From CAYSLA01 sp964431685 (GTDB lineage Bacteria; Armatimonadota; UBA5829): a stretch of DNA of 20,954 nucleotides. The notes beneath the pieces are model-generated. The model did no database searches and had not been told where the DNA came from. It was given only the letters and a program-made list of their open reading frames with translations. Positions within the stretch are counted from its first letter, which is position 1, and each line of letters begins with the position of its first letter. This document shows, piece by piece, positions 1 to 6,699 of this stretch. Both the position numbers and the translations under genes were made by a program. The stretch covers positions 1 through 20,954 of the forward strand of contig CAYSLA010000054.1 of the NCBI GenBank assembly GCA_964431685.1, written 5' to 3'.

Positions 1-1
1 G

Positions 2-649
2 GGGTTGATCCACCACCTTATTCAACTACTTTCAACTACGATCGGGACAAGCTCCGCAGAAGACAAGCAGTTTAGAATAAGCACTACCGGACTATCCGCT
101 TATGCATTCCCCATCAATGGCCCTAATGTACTCGTCTCTGACACGACGATTGGTCTCAATGAATGGCATCATGTTGCTTACGTGTATGATGGCACTCAGG
201 AGGGACTATACGTTGATGGCAGTCGTGTGGCATCGAGAGCATGGAGCAACGGATATAATGGAAGCCACAACATCTCGAACAGTCCCAATAGTGTCAACTA
301 CGTAGGGGCTACCTACAGATGGGACTCTGGCTATATTTCCGGAGCATTCATCGGTCTTCTCGACACTGTGAGAATATCCACTATCGCCCGCTATTCTGGT
401 GATTCATTCACCGCACCGACAGGAGACTTAGCGTCTGACCAGTACACCAACCTCCTGTATAACTTCAACGAACCGGTTGGCTCTACAACGATAACTGACG
501 AGAGTGGGAACGGACGTGATGGCACCTTGGGCGTTGGCTTTACTGGGGCAACTTCGCCGGAGTTCGTACCGGAGCCAAGTTCTATTCTTGCGATGCTGAT
601 GGGCTTGAGTGGTATTGGTGGGGTGGCTTTGAGAAGAAGCAGAAGGTAA
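2..649 (+). CDS. LamG-like PEP-CTERM surface protein, 5' end missing
   Basis: The frame is open to the window edge, so only the C-terminal ~215 residues are seen; a TTG near position 5 is unlikely to be the true start. The visible part looks like a LamG/concanavalin-A-like jelly-roll domain: the stretch NEWHHVAYVYDG, then GLYVDGSRVAS and LLDTVRIS, are typical strands of that family, which binds glycans or proteins outside the cell. The protein ends with a PEP-CTERM sorting tail: VPEPSS, a short hydrophobic segment (ILAMLMGLSGIGGVAL) and the basic end RRSRR. In exosortase-bearing bacteria this tail directs export, cleavage and surface or EPS anchoring. The ligand cannot be read from the sequence. 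Confidence is high for the sorting tail and good for the LamG fold. Confidence 0.85.
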   Translation, partial: GLIHHLIQLLSTTIGTSSAEDKQFRISTTGLSAYAFPINGPNVLVSDTTIGLNEWHHVAYVYDGTQEGLYVDGSRVASRAWSNGYNGSHNISNSPNSVNYVGATYRWDSGYISGAFIGLLDTVRISTIARYSGDSFTAPTGDLASDQYTNLLYNFNEPVGSTTITDESGNGRDGTLGVGFTGATSPEFVPEPSSILAMLMGLSGIGGVALRRSRR

Positions 650-687
650 CCTGGCAGTATTCAACCGCTACTAAGGAGGTGATGGAA

Positions 688-1020
688 ATGCTCTGTAGCA
701 TAGCGACCAAATGTTTGGTGTCTCTGTTGCTGCTTTTCGTCGTTGCAACTGCCGTCGCTGATGGGCGTTGCACATTCTGCGGCGTCTACGGCAACACAGT
801 CCACGCTGCGATCATCTGTCCGAGTTGCAGCAAGGACAAAGGAGGCAACCAAACCTGCTGCGATTTCTGTGGCAAGAATGGCGGCAATACCTTGCAATAC
901 GCCTATATCTGCCACAAATGCACTAAAGACAAGGGCGACAATAGCAACACATGTGATTGGTGCGGCAGTCGCAGCAGCTGGAACCACCGTGCTAAGATTT
1001 GCAGCAGTTGTCGCAGGTAA
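688..1020 (+). CDS. Small secreted protein with three CxxC...CxxC repeats
   Basis: Unrecognised 110-aa protein. The start is set at ATG 688 because AAGGAGG (673-679) lies 8 nt before it; the GTG at 679 and ATG at 682 overlap or crowd that site. Residues 1-24 form a signal peptide (hydrophobic core LVSLLLLFVVA, cleavage after AVA). The mature part is three tandem units of C-x2-C-G ... I-C-x2-C: Cys 28/31 with 44/47, 58/61 with 75/78, and 89/92 with 105/108, with 12-13 residues between pairs. The first two units are joined by nearly identical KDKG linkers. Such paired CxxC motifs usually make zinc ribbons or knuckles; outside the cytoplasm they could instead be disulphides. It follows the LamG/PEP-CTERM gene by 38 nt and may be cotranscribed. 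Function unknown. Confidence 0.75.
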   Translation: MLCSIATKCLVSLLLLFVVATAVADGRCTFCGVYGNTVHAAIICPSCSKDKGGNQTCCDFCGKNGGNTLQYAYICHKCTKDKGDNSNTCDWCGSRSSWNHRAKICSSCRR

Positions 1021-1120
1021 TAGTGGCGTAGTCTATTTCGTAATTCGCCCTCCCCGCCCCAACCGGCACGATAATGAGGCGGATTAAGTAATACATCAAA
1101 AACTATCTGAAATTGTAGGA

Positions 1121-1159
1121 AGCCCCCGCGGCCGCGCGGGCTGATCCTCCCCCTTTTTT
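1121..1159 (+). terminator. GC-rich hairpin followed by T-run
   Basis: AGCCC pairs with GGGCT around an inner CGCG-GC-CGCG stem with one C-C mismatch (1121-1142). A pyrimidine stretch ending in six T (1154-1159) follows 11 nt later. This is a plausible rho-independent terminator for the two plus-strand genes upstream. The T-run is further from the stem than usual and abuts the end of the IS element, so the natural terminator may have been altered by the insertion. Confidence 0.45.
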
Positions 1160-1177
1160 GTGGACACCCTAATCCAC

Positions 1178-2041
1178 CTATCCGGTGGCGATCAGTTTCT
1201 CGTAGTCAGCCGGGGACAGATACCCCAGGCTCGAATGCAACCGCTCTCTGTTGTAGAAGATCTCTATGTAGTCAAAGATGTCCCTCCTTGCCTCGTCCCG
1301 TGTTCTGTACTTGCGGTGATGTACGAGCTCTTTCTTCAGCGTGCCAAAGAAGCTCTCCATCGGAGCATTGTCCCAGCAGTCTCCTTTGCGACTCATGCTT
1401 ATCTGCATTCCGTAGCCTGCGAGCAGGTCTCGGTAGTCCTCACTGGCATACTGGCAGCCGCGATCCGAATGGTGGATCAGTCCGTCTGCCGGTCTCCTTC
1501 GATGATATGCCATCTTGAGCGCATCCAGCGCAAGTGTCCTTTCTAGAGTATCGCTCATACTCCATCCTACAGCCGTCCTGGAACACAGGTCCATTACGCC
1601 GGCCAGATACAGCCAGCCCTCTTGTGTCGGGATGTACGTGATATCGCTTGCCCACACCTTGTTGGGCTCGCAGACCGCGAACTCTCTTCTGAGCATGTTC
1701 GGAGCTATTGGCAGACAGTGTTTGGAGTCTGTGGTCGCCACGAACTTCCGCTTCTGCTTTGCCCGAATGTCGTTTGCCGACATCAACCGCTCAACTCGAC
1801 CTCTGCTGCACACGACACCTTCAGAAACAAGCTGCCTATGCACCCGCGGAGAACCATAGGTCATCCGGCTTTTCGTGTGAACCCACTTGATTCTCTCAAG
1901 CAGCACCCGATTCTGCGTGCGCCGATCACTCTCCGACCGGTCACGCCAGGCGTAGTAGCCACTTCGCGAGACACCGAACACACGGCACATAGGACACAGC
2001 GGGAACTTCCCAATATGAGCATCTATCAAGGCGTACCTCAC
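1178..2041 (-). CDS. IS3-family transposase OrfB (DDE integrase-like)
   Basis: A 287-aa protein of normal length for an IS3-group OrfB. It has the N-terminal HTH_21-like part (CRVFGVSRSGYYAWRDR), then an rve integrase core. The three catalytic acidic positions are visible: Asp in WASDITYI, Asp in IHHSDRGCQY, and Glu in NAPMESFFGTLKKE. The C-terminal YNRERLHSSLGYLSPADYE is the usual ending. It starts at GTG 2041, overlapping the orfA stop (GTGA), in the -1 frame relative to orfA as expected for IS3 elements that make OrfAB by frameshifting. The reading frame looks undamaged. Because orfA is truncated and the distal end lost, a functional OrfAB fusion cannot be made from this copy. Confidence 0.93.
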   Translation of the reverse strand: MRYALIDAHIGKFPLCPMCRVFGVSRSGYYAWRDRSESDRRTQNRVLLERIKWVHTKSRMTYGSPRVHRQLVSEGVVCSRGRVERLMSANDIRAKQKRKFVATTDSKHCLPIAPNMLRREFAVCEPNKVWASDITYIPTQEGWLYLAGVMDLCSRTAVGWSMSDTLERTLALDALKMAYHRRRPADGLIHHSDRGCQYASEDYRDLLAGYGMQISMSRKGDCWDNAPMESFFGTLKKELVHHRKYRTRDEARRDIFDYIEIFYNRERLHSSLGYLSPADYEKLIATG

Positions 2042-2133
2042 CGTTGCTCTTTCGCGAAGTACGCCGCGGCGTCTTCTAGAATATCACGCTTGAGCCGTCT
2101 GTTCTCCTCCTTCAGCGTTTCGAGATTTGAATG
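2038..2133 (-). pseudogene. IS3 orfA remnant (C-terminal ~30 codons)
   Basis: Upstream of orfB the minus strand reads NLETLKEENRRLKRDILEDA and then AAYFAKEQR before TGA. This is the leucine-zipper-like tail of an IS3-family OrfA. A TAG lies in frame immediately upstream (2134-2136, inside the hairpin), so the helix-turn-helix N-terminus is gone. Confidence 0.8.
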
Positions 2134-2160
2134 CTAAGGGGAGACGGAGCCTCCCCTTAG
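2134..2160 (-). terminator. Perfect 10-bp stem hairpin downstream of the isomerase gene
   Basis: CTAAGGGGAG and CTCCCCTTAG form a perfect 10-bp stem with a 7-nt loop, 16 nt after the stop of the leftward operon's last gene. There is no clear U-run on the minus strand (CATTCAAATC follows), so termination may be weak. The IS fragment begins exactly at its far side, which suggests the original trailing sequence was displaced. Confidence 0.55.
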
Positions 2161-2176
2161 CCGATACACGATTTGA

Positions 2177-2932
2177 CTAGAGCGACTTCAGCAAGTTGTC
2201 GTAGCTTAATCGCACGCAGTCAAGGGAATCCCGCTTGCATTCGTCCTGCTCGACTATGAACCATTCCACCCCTGCGTCAATGCCGCCTTTCACAATCGCG
2301 GGAATATCCAGCACTCCGGCACCAACCTCGCAAAATGCGCGGTCGGGAGAGTCTTCCATATCTTTCATATGCAGAATGCTTAGTCGTCCGCCAAGACGCT
2401 TTATCCAGGCGACCGGATCCTCATTGGCGTAAGCCACCCAGTATACGTCGAGTTCCGCCGTGAGCTTGCTCTGGTTGTCCCCATCAAAGAGAATCTCGTA
2501 ACCCATTTTTCCGCCAAGATCATAGAACTCGCAAGCATGATTATGATAACTCAGTGTCATTGCCTGCGACGACAGTTCTTGAGCGATTTCGCTGAGCTTG
2601 TCGGCTGTTCGCTGGTAACTGGCGATATCCTTGCGCCTGGCTTCATCTAGGCACGCCAGAACAAGTCTCCTGCAGCCAATGCTCAGATTCTCATCAATCA
2701 GTCGCTGCAGGTCGTTTTCCAGTGCGTCCATCAAAAGGTGGGAGCCAACGCAGGTCAGGTGCAGATCGTCCAGCATATTCTTGAACTCACGCGGACTGAA
2801 CCTGCCCATATCGCCGATCTCTACACCCGTATAGCCGATCTTTGCTGCGCTCTGGTACGCCCCGACGAAGTCCTTCTCGAGGTAGTCCCGTATCGTCCAC
2901 ATTTGAAGTGCTATCTTGTTGTCCACAGTCAT
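2177..2932 (-). CDS. Sugar phosphate isomerase/epimerase (AP-endonuclease-2 TIM barrel)
   Basis: A ~251-aa cytoplasmic TIM barrel of the xylose-isomerase-like family. The opening KIALQMWTIRDYL and YTGVEIGD are typical. Expected metal ligands are visible: Glu136 (YHNHACEF), Asp162 (AELDVYWVAY), His188 (ILHMKDM) and Glu228 (FIVEQDE). The family contains epimerases, isomerases and, in many oxidoreductase-linked clusters, enzymes acting on 3-keto sugars. The exact reaction cannot be assigned. Start: GTG 2941 abuts the previous stop; ATG 2932 and GTG 2926 are also in frame. GAGGG at 2938-2934 is closer than usual to ATG 2932 (2 nt) and ideally spaced for GTG 2926, so the start is uncertain by a few codons. 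It is the last gene of the leftward block. Confidence 0.85.
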   Translation of the reverse strand: MTVDNKIALQMWTIRDYLEKDFVGAYQSAAKIGYTGVEIGDMGRFSPREFKNMLDDLHLTCVGSHLLMDALENDLQRLIDENLSIGCRRLVLACLDEARRKDIASYQRTADKLSEIAQELSSQAMTLSYHNHACEFYDLGGKMGYEILFDGDNQSKLTAELDVYWVAYANEDPVAWIKRLGGRLSILHMKDMEDSPDRAFCEVGAGVLDIPAIVKGGIDAGVEWFIVEQDECKRDSLDCVRLSYDNLLKSL

Positions 2933-2941
2933 ATCCCTCAC

Positions 2942-4060
2942 TTACAGTCTTGCTTCGAGCGCCAGTTCACGTGTGTCCGGCGCAACGGATACGTTGCAGA
3001 GCGTGTTGGTTGAAGTTCTGGCAAGAGAGTCCGAAGATTCCCGCAGGTCCTGTAGCACGCTCATCACCCTGACGCTCTGGTCGACAGTCACCATCGGCGA
3101 ACGGTTCTCAATGATGGCGGCGATGAAATCATCTGTCGGATTCGCAATATCCGGCACCGGAATCGAACTGATCTCCGATATCTTGGTAGCACCGTGACTG
3201 GACTCTATGAGCTTCACATTGCCGCACTTCTCGCTGATGCCTCCGCGACTGCCATAGATGTGGGTGTATACGAGATCCTCCTCGATGTAAGAACCGAAGC
3301 TCACTTCCAACTGCAGCGTTACATCATCATCAAAGCGCACAAGGCCGGTCGCAAAATCCTCAGCATCAAACCTGTATCCGTTTGCCGCCTCCTGCAGCTT
3401 GCCGATCTCACTGTAGGTTGAACACATGGCGCTGGAAGCCGTCGGAAACCCAAGCAGATACATCGACCGGTCCAGCATGTGCGTGCCAAGATCGAATAGC
3501 ACGCCGCCTCCCTTGTCCTTCTGGGTGAACCAACTCTTGTCGAATACCTGGCCGTCTCTCTCAACCGTCGGCTGAGTAATGCTCGCCATCGATCTGCGCC
3601 AGCCTGTGCGGATGAAATACACCTTGCCCAGTGCATCATCATCCAGAAGCTTCTTGACATACTGAGTAACAGCATCATATCTGCGATTGTGATGGACGGT
3701 CAGGATCTTCCCCGTCCTCTCCGCGGTGGCAGCCATCTCCCTGGCCTGGTCAAGAGTATGTGCCATTGGCTTTTCGACCAGCACGTGCTTGCCTGCTTCG
3801 AGTGCATCTAGCGTCATCCCGTGATGCAGATGAACAGGGGTCGCAATACTGACCGCATCTAGATCGGCCTTCGACAGCAGCTCCGTGTAATTGGTTGTAC
3901 AAAACGGCACGCCGAACTTATCGGCGGTGTTCCTGGCGTAGATTTCATTCAGATCACACAAGCCGACAATGTCGACCATCGGATTCTTCGAATAGCGCTC
4001 GAGGTGCTCCATTCCCATCCCGAGGCCAATAACGGCAACTTTTGCCTTTCTATCACTCAT
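2942..4060 (-). CDS. Gfo/Idh/MocA-family NAD(P)-dependent oxidoreductase
   Basis: A 372-aa protein, usual family length. The N-terminal Rossmann fold is marked by VAVIGLGMGMEHLERY (residues 8-23) and the acidic end of the second strand (GLCDLN). The EKP motif lies at 96-98 (HVLVEKPMAH). The C-terminal substrate domain has GGGVLFDLGTHMLDR with Asp190 and His194, matching the family's catalytic region. These enzymes oxidise or reduce a sugar hydroxyl with NAD(P). Their frequent pairing with TIM-barrel isomerases, as here on both sides, fits 3-keto-glycoside or inositol/deoxysugar-type chemistry; this is inference. ATG 4060 is preceded by AAAGG at good spacing. The stop lies within bases of the next gene, so the genes are translationally close. 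Confidence 0.92.
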   Translation of the reverse strand: MSDRKAKVAVIGLGMGMEHLERYSKNPMVDIVGLCDLNEIYARNTADKFGVPFCTTNYTELLSKADLDAVSIATPVHLHHGMTLDALEAGKHVLVEKPMAHTLDQAREMAATAERTGKILTVHHNRRYDAVTQYVKKLLDDDALGKVYFIRTGWRRSMASITQPTVERDGQVFDKSWFTQKDKGGGVLFDLGTHMLDRSMYLLGFPTASSAMCSTYSEIGKLQEAANGYRFDAEDFATGLVRFDDDVTLQLEVSFGSYIEEDLVYTHIYGSRGGISEKCGNVKLIESSHGATKISEISSIPVPDIANPTDDFIAAIIENRSPMVTVDQSVRVMSVLQDLRESSDSLARTSTNTLCNVSVAPDTRELALEARL

Positions 4061-4095
4061 ACAAGGTACCTTTCATTTATCTCGACCGTGGTTGC

Positions 4096-4950
4096 TTACC
4101 ACACAAACTGTTTCAGGAACTGCCGCGCAATGAGCAGTCCTTCATCAAATCTGTCGTTCTCAAAGCACGAATCCTCATTCTCAATCAAGACGTGACCGTC
4201 AAAGCCCGTCTCTCTCAGCACGCGGAAAACTCCCGCCCAGTCAACGTCGCCGTATCCCGGCAGTGCAAATCGCCAGAAGCCACTCGGTGAATGAATGCCT
4301 CCGTGCGCAAGTTTGTCCTTCAGGATTTCGGTGTCCTTGCCGTGCACAAGCATTATCCTGGAAGCAAACTTCCGAGCCGCCGACACGGGATCTATGAACT
4401 GGTAGATAAGATGAGACGGATCGAATTCCAGTCCGAGCGATGGGGAATCAACTTCATTGAAAAGCGCTTCCCAGGTTTCGGGATTGACGGCGATATTCAC
4501 GCCCGACGGAAATCCGTGGAGACAGTTCTCAAAAACGATCTTCACGTTGTTAGCCTCGGCTACTGCAACAAGCTCCCTATACACACCGCCAAACAGCCTG
4601 TAGTTCTCATCAAGTGAAATTGCGGTATTCTGACCGGATGAACTCGACACGTAAGGAACTCCCAGTTGCCCCGCTAGTATGATCAGCTTCCTGAGATACG
4701 CGGCATCTGACTGAGCGACGGACGCATCAGAAGACATCGGGTTGAGCATGGTGTTTATTGAACTGACTTCTATCCCCAGGTCCTTTGCTTTTGCCCTGAG
4801 GTCTTCGATCTTGCCCGGACTGTCAAGGTCATTCACCATATCGCAGCCATACGGAGCCGGTAACGACACTAACTCCAGGTATGCAAAGTCCAACTCATTT
4901 GCGTGTTCAATGGCCTCGGACGCCCACAGTGTCATGTAGCCTAATTTCAT
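4096..4950 (-). CDS. Sugar phosphate isomerase/epimerase (AP-endonuclease-2 TIM barrel)
   Basis: A 284-aa barrel distinct from the 2177-2932 protein. It begins MKLGYMTLWA, with DFAYLELVSLP as the second strand. Candidate metal ligands are Glu141 (VFENCLHG), Asp177/His180 (GLEFDPSHL), His203 (MLVHGKD) and Glu257 (VLIENED). The GLEFDPSHL...HGKD pairing is characteristic of a large uncharacterised subgroup found beside Gfo/Idh/MocA genes. Start chosen at ATG 4950 because GGAGG lies 9 nt upstream; a GTG at 4968 would place the ribosome site inside the gene. It follows the lipoprotein enzyme gene by 48 nt and precedes the oxidoreductase by 35 nt, so all are probably one transcript. The substrate is unknown. 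Confidence 0.87.
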   Translation of the reverse strand: MKLGYMTLWASEAIEHANELDFAYLELVSLPAPYGCDMVNDLDSPGKIEDLRAKAKDLGIEVSSINTMLNPMSSDASVAQSDAAYLRKLIILAGQLGVPYVSSSSGQNTAISLDENYRLFGGVYRELVAVAEANNVKIVFENCLHGFPSGVNIAVNPETWEALFNEVDSPSLGLEFDPSHLIYQFIDPVSAARKFASRIMLVHGKDTEILKDKLAHGGIHSPSGFWRFALPGYGDVDWAGVFRVLRETGFDGHVLIENEDSCFENDRFDEGLLIARQFLKQFVW

Positions 4951-4998
4951 TTGGAACTGCCTCCACACATCGACATAATATGATATACCCTCCTGATT

Positions 4999-6672
4999 CT
5001 ACTTTGCAGTGTCTGACAGTGATCCGCGGCGCAGATTACTTATCGTGGCAAACACGGCGTCACCTTTATACACATTGATCGTGCGGTTCTCGTTATCGCA
5101 GACAATCGATCCCCATGGCAGCTTGTCAAGAACTTCGACATACATCCTGCTAAGGCCTTCTCTGTGACAGGGCATTCTGTCTGAATGCCAGAGCACCTTC
5201 TTCCTGTCCGGGTCGATGATCTTCAGCAAGACCCGGGAGTCAGCAAAGAAATAGAGCCGATATTCATAGGTCTTGCCTGCCTCCGGCTTGAACCTGGTGT
5301 ATGACATCCTGAGCCTGTCCTTCCAGTCTCCAGGCACTCCGGACATGACCGCAGCGACATTGTCATTGCTGACTCGAACTCCAACAGAGCCGTTATAGTC
5401 CACCCGGAGGAATCTGTAGGGCGATTCCGCATCGGGCGTAACGAAACCGAACCATATCAACTCCGCCGGAACCCATTCCTCGGTGAGAGGGTTCGGTCTG
5501 ACATCGCTGTACTCATCAAACACCACGTTGAAAGTCAACACCTGTCCCGGTTTTACGGACGGATTGATATCGAACACAGCCATCGATGTTTTCACTGCGG
5601 CGTCTTCGGCGCTGTTGTGCTTTCGAGCGGAAAACCCGCCGATCTCCACAGGGCTGACATCACCGGAAATCGGCTCCGCGGCTTTATCGGCCTTGCCGTG
5701 GATGCGCCGGTCTCTATCGATCTCCTTCCAGGTAAGATACAATGCCTGGTAAGCGTCGGTGCTCTGAATCACTACTCCGCCGAATCCTGGGGACTTGCCG
5801 AGCGCGGTGTTGATCTTCTTGATCCTGTAAAGAAGCTCATCTTCGCCCTTGCTCGCAAAACTACTGTACTCCCAGCCGGGATAATTGCCGCTGACAAACG
5901 ACTTGCCTTCGCCGGGCCACACGCTCACTTCCAGCCCGATGTATATCTTCTTGCCGGTCTTCGCCGCATAGTCTATGGCGGGTTTGGTCGTCGCAGGGCT
6001 GGGGCCGGTGAAGAAGTTCAACGTGCGGTCTCCCAGGAAGTAGGACATCACGGACACATAGTCTGTGTAGTCCTGCAGCTTGTAGCCGTATTCCTGCCGC
6101 CTCTCCTCTGATCCCCACCATAGAGCGGGAATTGCAACTACTCCCAGCTTGAACGACGGGTCCATCTTCTTGAGCTGTGCCAGGGTGTCGCCTTCCCACA
6201 CCTTCCGCACCGCATCCAGCCACGTGCCGGAATACTCCTCGTTGTCGAAGTGCGCGCCATCGAACCACTGCGATTTCGGGTGGCTTCGGTTCCAGGCAAG
6301 CACGCCGCTCATGTAATCGCCTACGCCCTCGTCACTTCTTCCGCGACCAGTAGCCGATGCTTCGACACGGATGCCTCTCTTGTGCGCGCGCTCAAGCAGT
6401 TGCTCGGTCATGCCCAGCTTCCCATCGGGAATCGGAAACTCAAACCCAAGATAGAGCGTCTTGATGTTTCTGTTCTCGCATAGATCAAACAGACCACGCG
6501 AGTAACCCTCGAAATCTTTCGTAACGCTCCCGCTCGCCCAGTCCCAGTCCCACACCCACGCAGACATCGGAATCGACGGTTTCCGATCATTGCCGGCTGC
6601 AGAACATCCGGACACAAATATGACTCCCACCAGCATAGATAACACCATTACATTCAGCGCTTTCCTCAGCAT
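4999..6672 (-). CDS. Lipoprotein TIM-barrel enzyme with GH18-like motif
   Basis: A 557-aa protein with a lipoprotein signal peptide (FVSGC, lipid Cys23), so it is membrane-anchored outside the cytoplasm. Residues ~34-325 read as a glycosidase-type barrel: SAWVWDW, TLYLGFEFP, RGIRVEAS, WFDGAHFDNEEYS (138-147), LGVVAIPALWWG, TDYVSVMSYF, KKIYIGLEV and FGGVVIQ. The FDGAHFDNE stretch aligns with the GH18 DGxDxDxE signature: Asp138, His in place of the middle Asp (141), Asp143 and candidate acid Glu145. Residues ~345-550 form a beta-rich C-terminal domain shared with the next protein upstream (VPAELIWFGF, KTYEYRLYFFADSR). Strong AAGGAGG before ATG 6672, preceded by a small hairpin (6684-6697). It is a paralogue of the 889-aa neighbour. 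Hydrolase activity is inferred; no specific family is assigned. Confidence 0.75.
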   Translation of the reverse strand: MLRKALNVMVLSMLVGVIFVSGCSAAGNDRKPSIPMSAWVWDWDWASGSVTKDFEGYSRGLFDLCENRNIKTLYLGFEFPIPDGKLGMTEQLLERAHKRGIRVEASATGRGRSDEGVGDYMSGVLAWNRSHPKSQWFDGAHFDNEEYSGTWLDAVRKVWEGDTLAQLKKMDPSFKLGVVAIPALWWGSEERRQEYGYKLQDYTDYVSVMSYFLGDRTLNFFTGPSPATTKPAIDYAAKTGKKIYIGLEVSVWPGEGKSFVSGNYPGWEYSSFASKGEDELLYRIKKINTALGKSPGFGGVVIQSTDAYQALYLTWKEIDRDRRIHGKADKAAEPISGDVSPVEIGGFSARKHNSAEDAAVKTSMAVFDINPSVKPGQVLTFNVVFDEYSDVRPNPLTEEWVPAELIWFGFVTPDAESPYRFLRVDYNGSVGVRVSNDNVAAVMSGVPGDWKDRLRMSYTRFKPEAGKTYEYRLYFFADSRVLLKIIDPDRKKVLWHSDRMPCHREGLSRMYVEVLDKLPWGSIVCDNENRTINVYKGDAVFATISNLRRGSLSDTAK

Positions 6673-6699
6673 AGTTCCTCCTTGCGGCAGTTGCCGCGA

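Larger units (their letters stand above)
1159..2133 (-). mobile_element. Truncated IS3-family insertion sequence
   Basis: The element is read right to left. It has a complete orfB and only the last ~30 codons of orfA. The orfB-side end begins at TGTGGACACC (1159-1168), with the TG...CA terminus usual for IS3-family elements, 19 bases beyond the orfB stop. No matching terminal repeat is seen near 2133, where IS sequence stops abruptly at the foot of a perfect hairpin. The orfA-side end, with its inverted repeat, promoter and most of orfA, is therefore lost. The copy is presumably immobile on its own. No target-site duplication can be recognised because one end is missing. Confidence 0.8.

Noticed and set aside
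1160..2137. Several long plus-strand ORFs across the IS element
   Set aside because: They are antisense shadows of the transposase gene, which carries clear DDE motifs.
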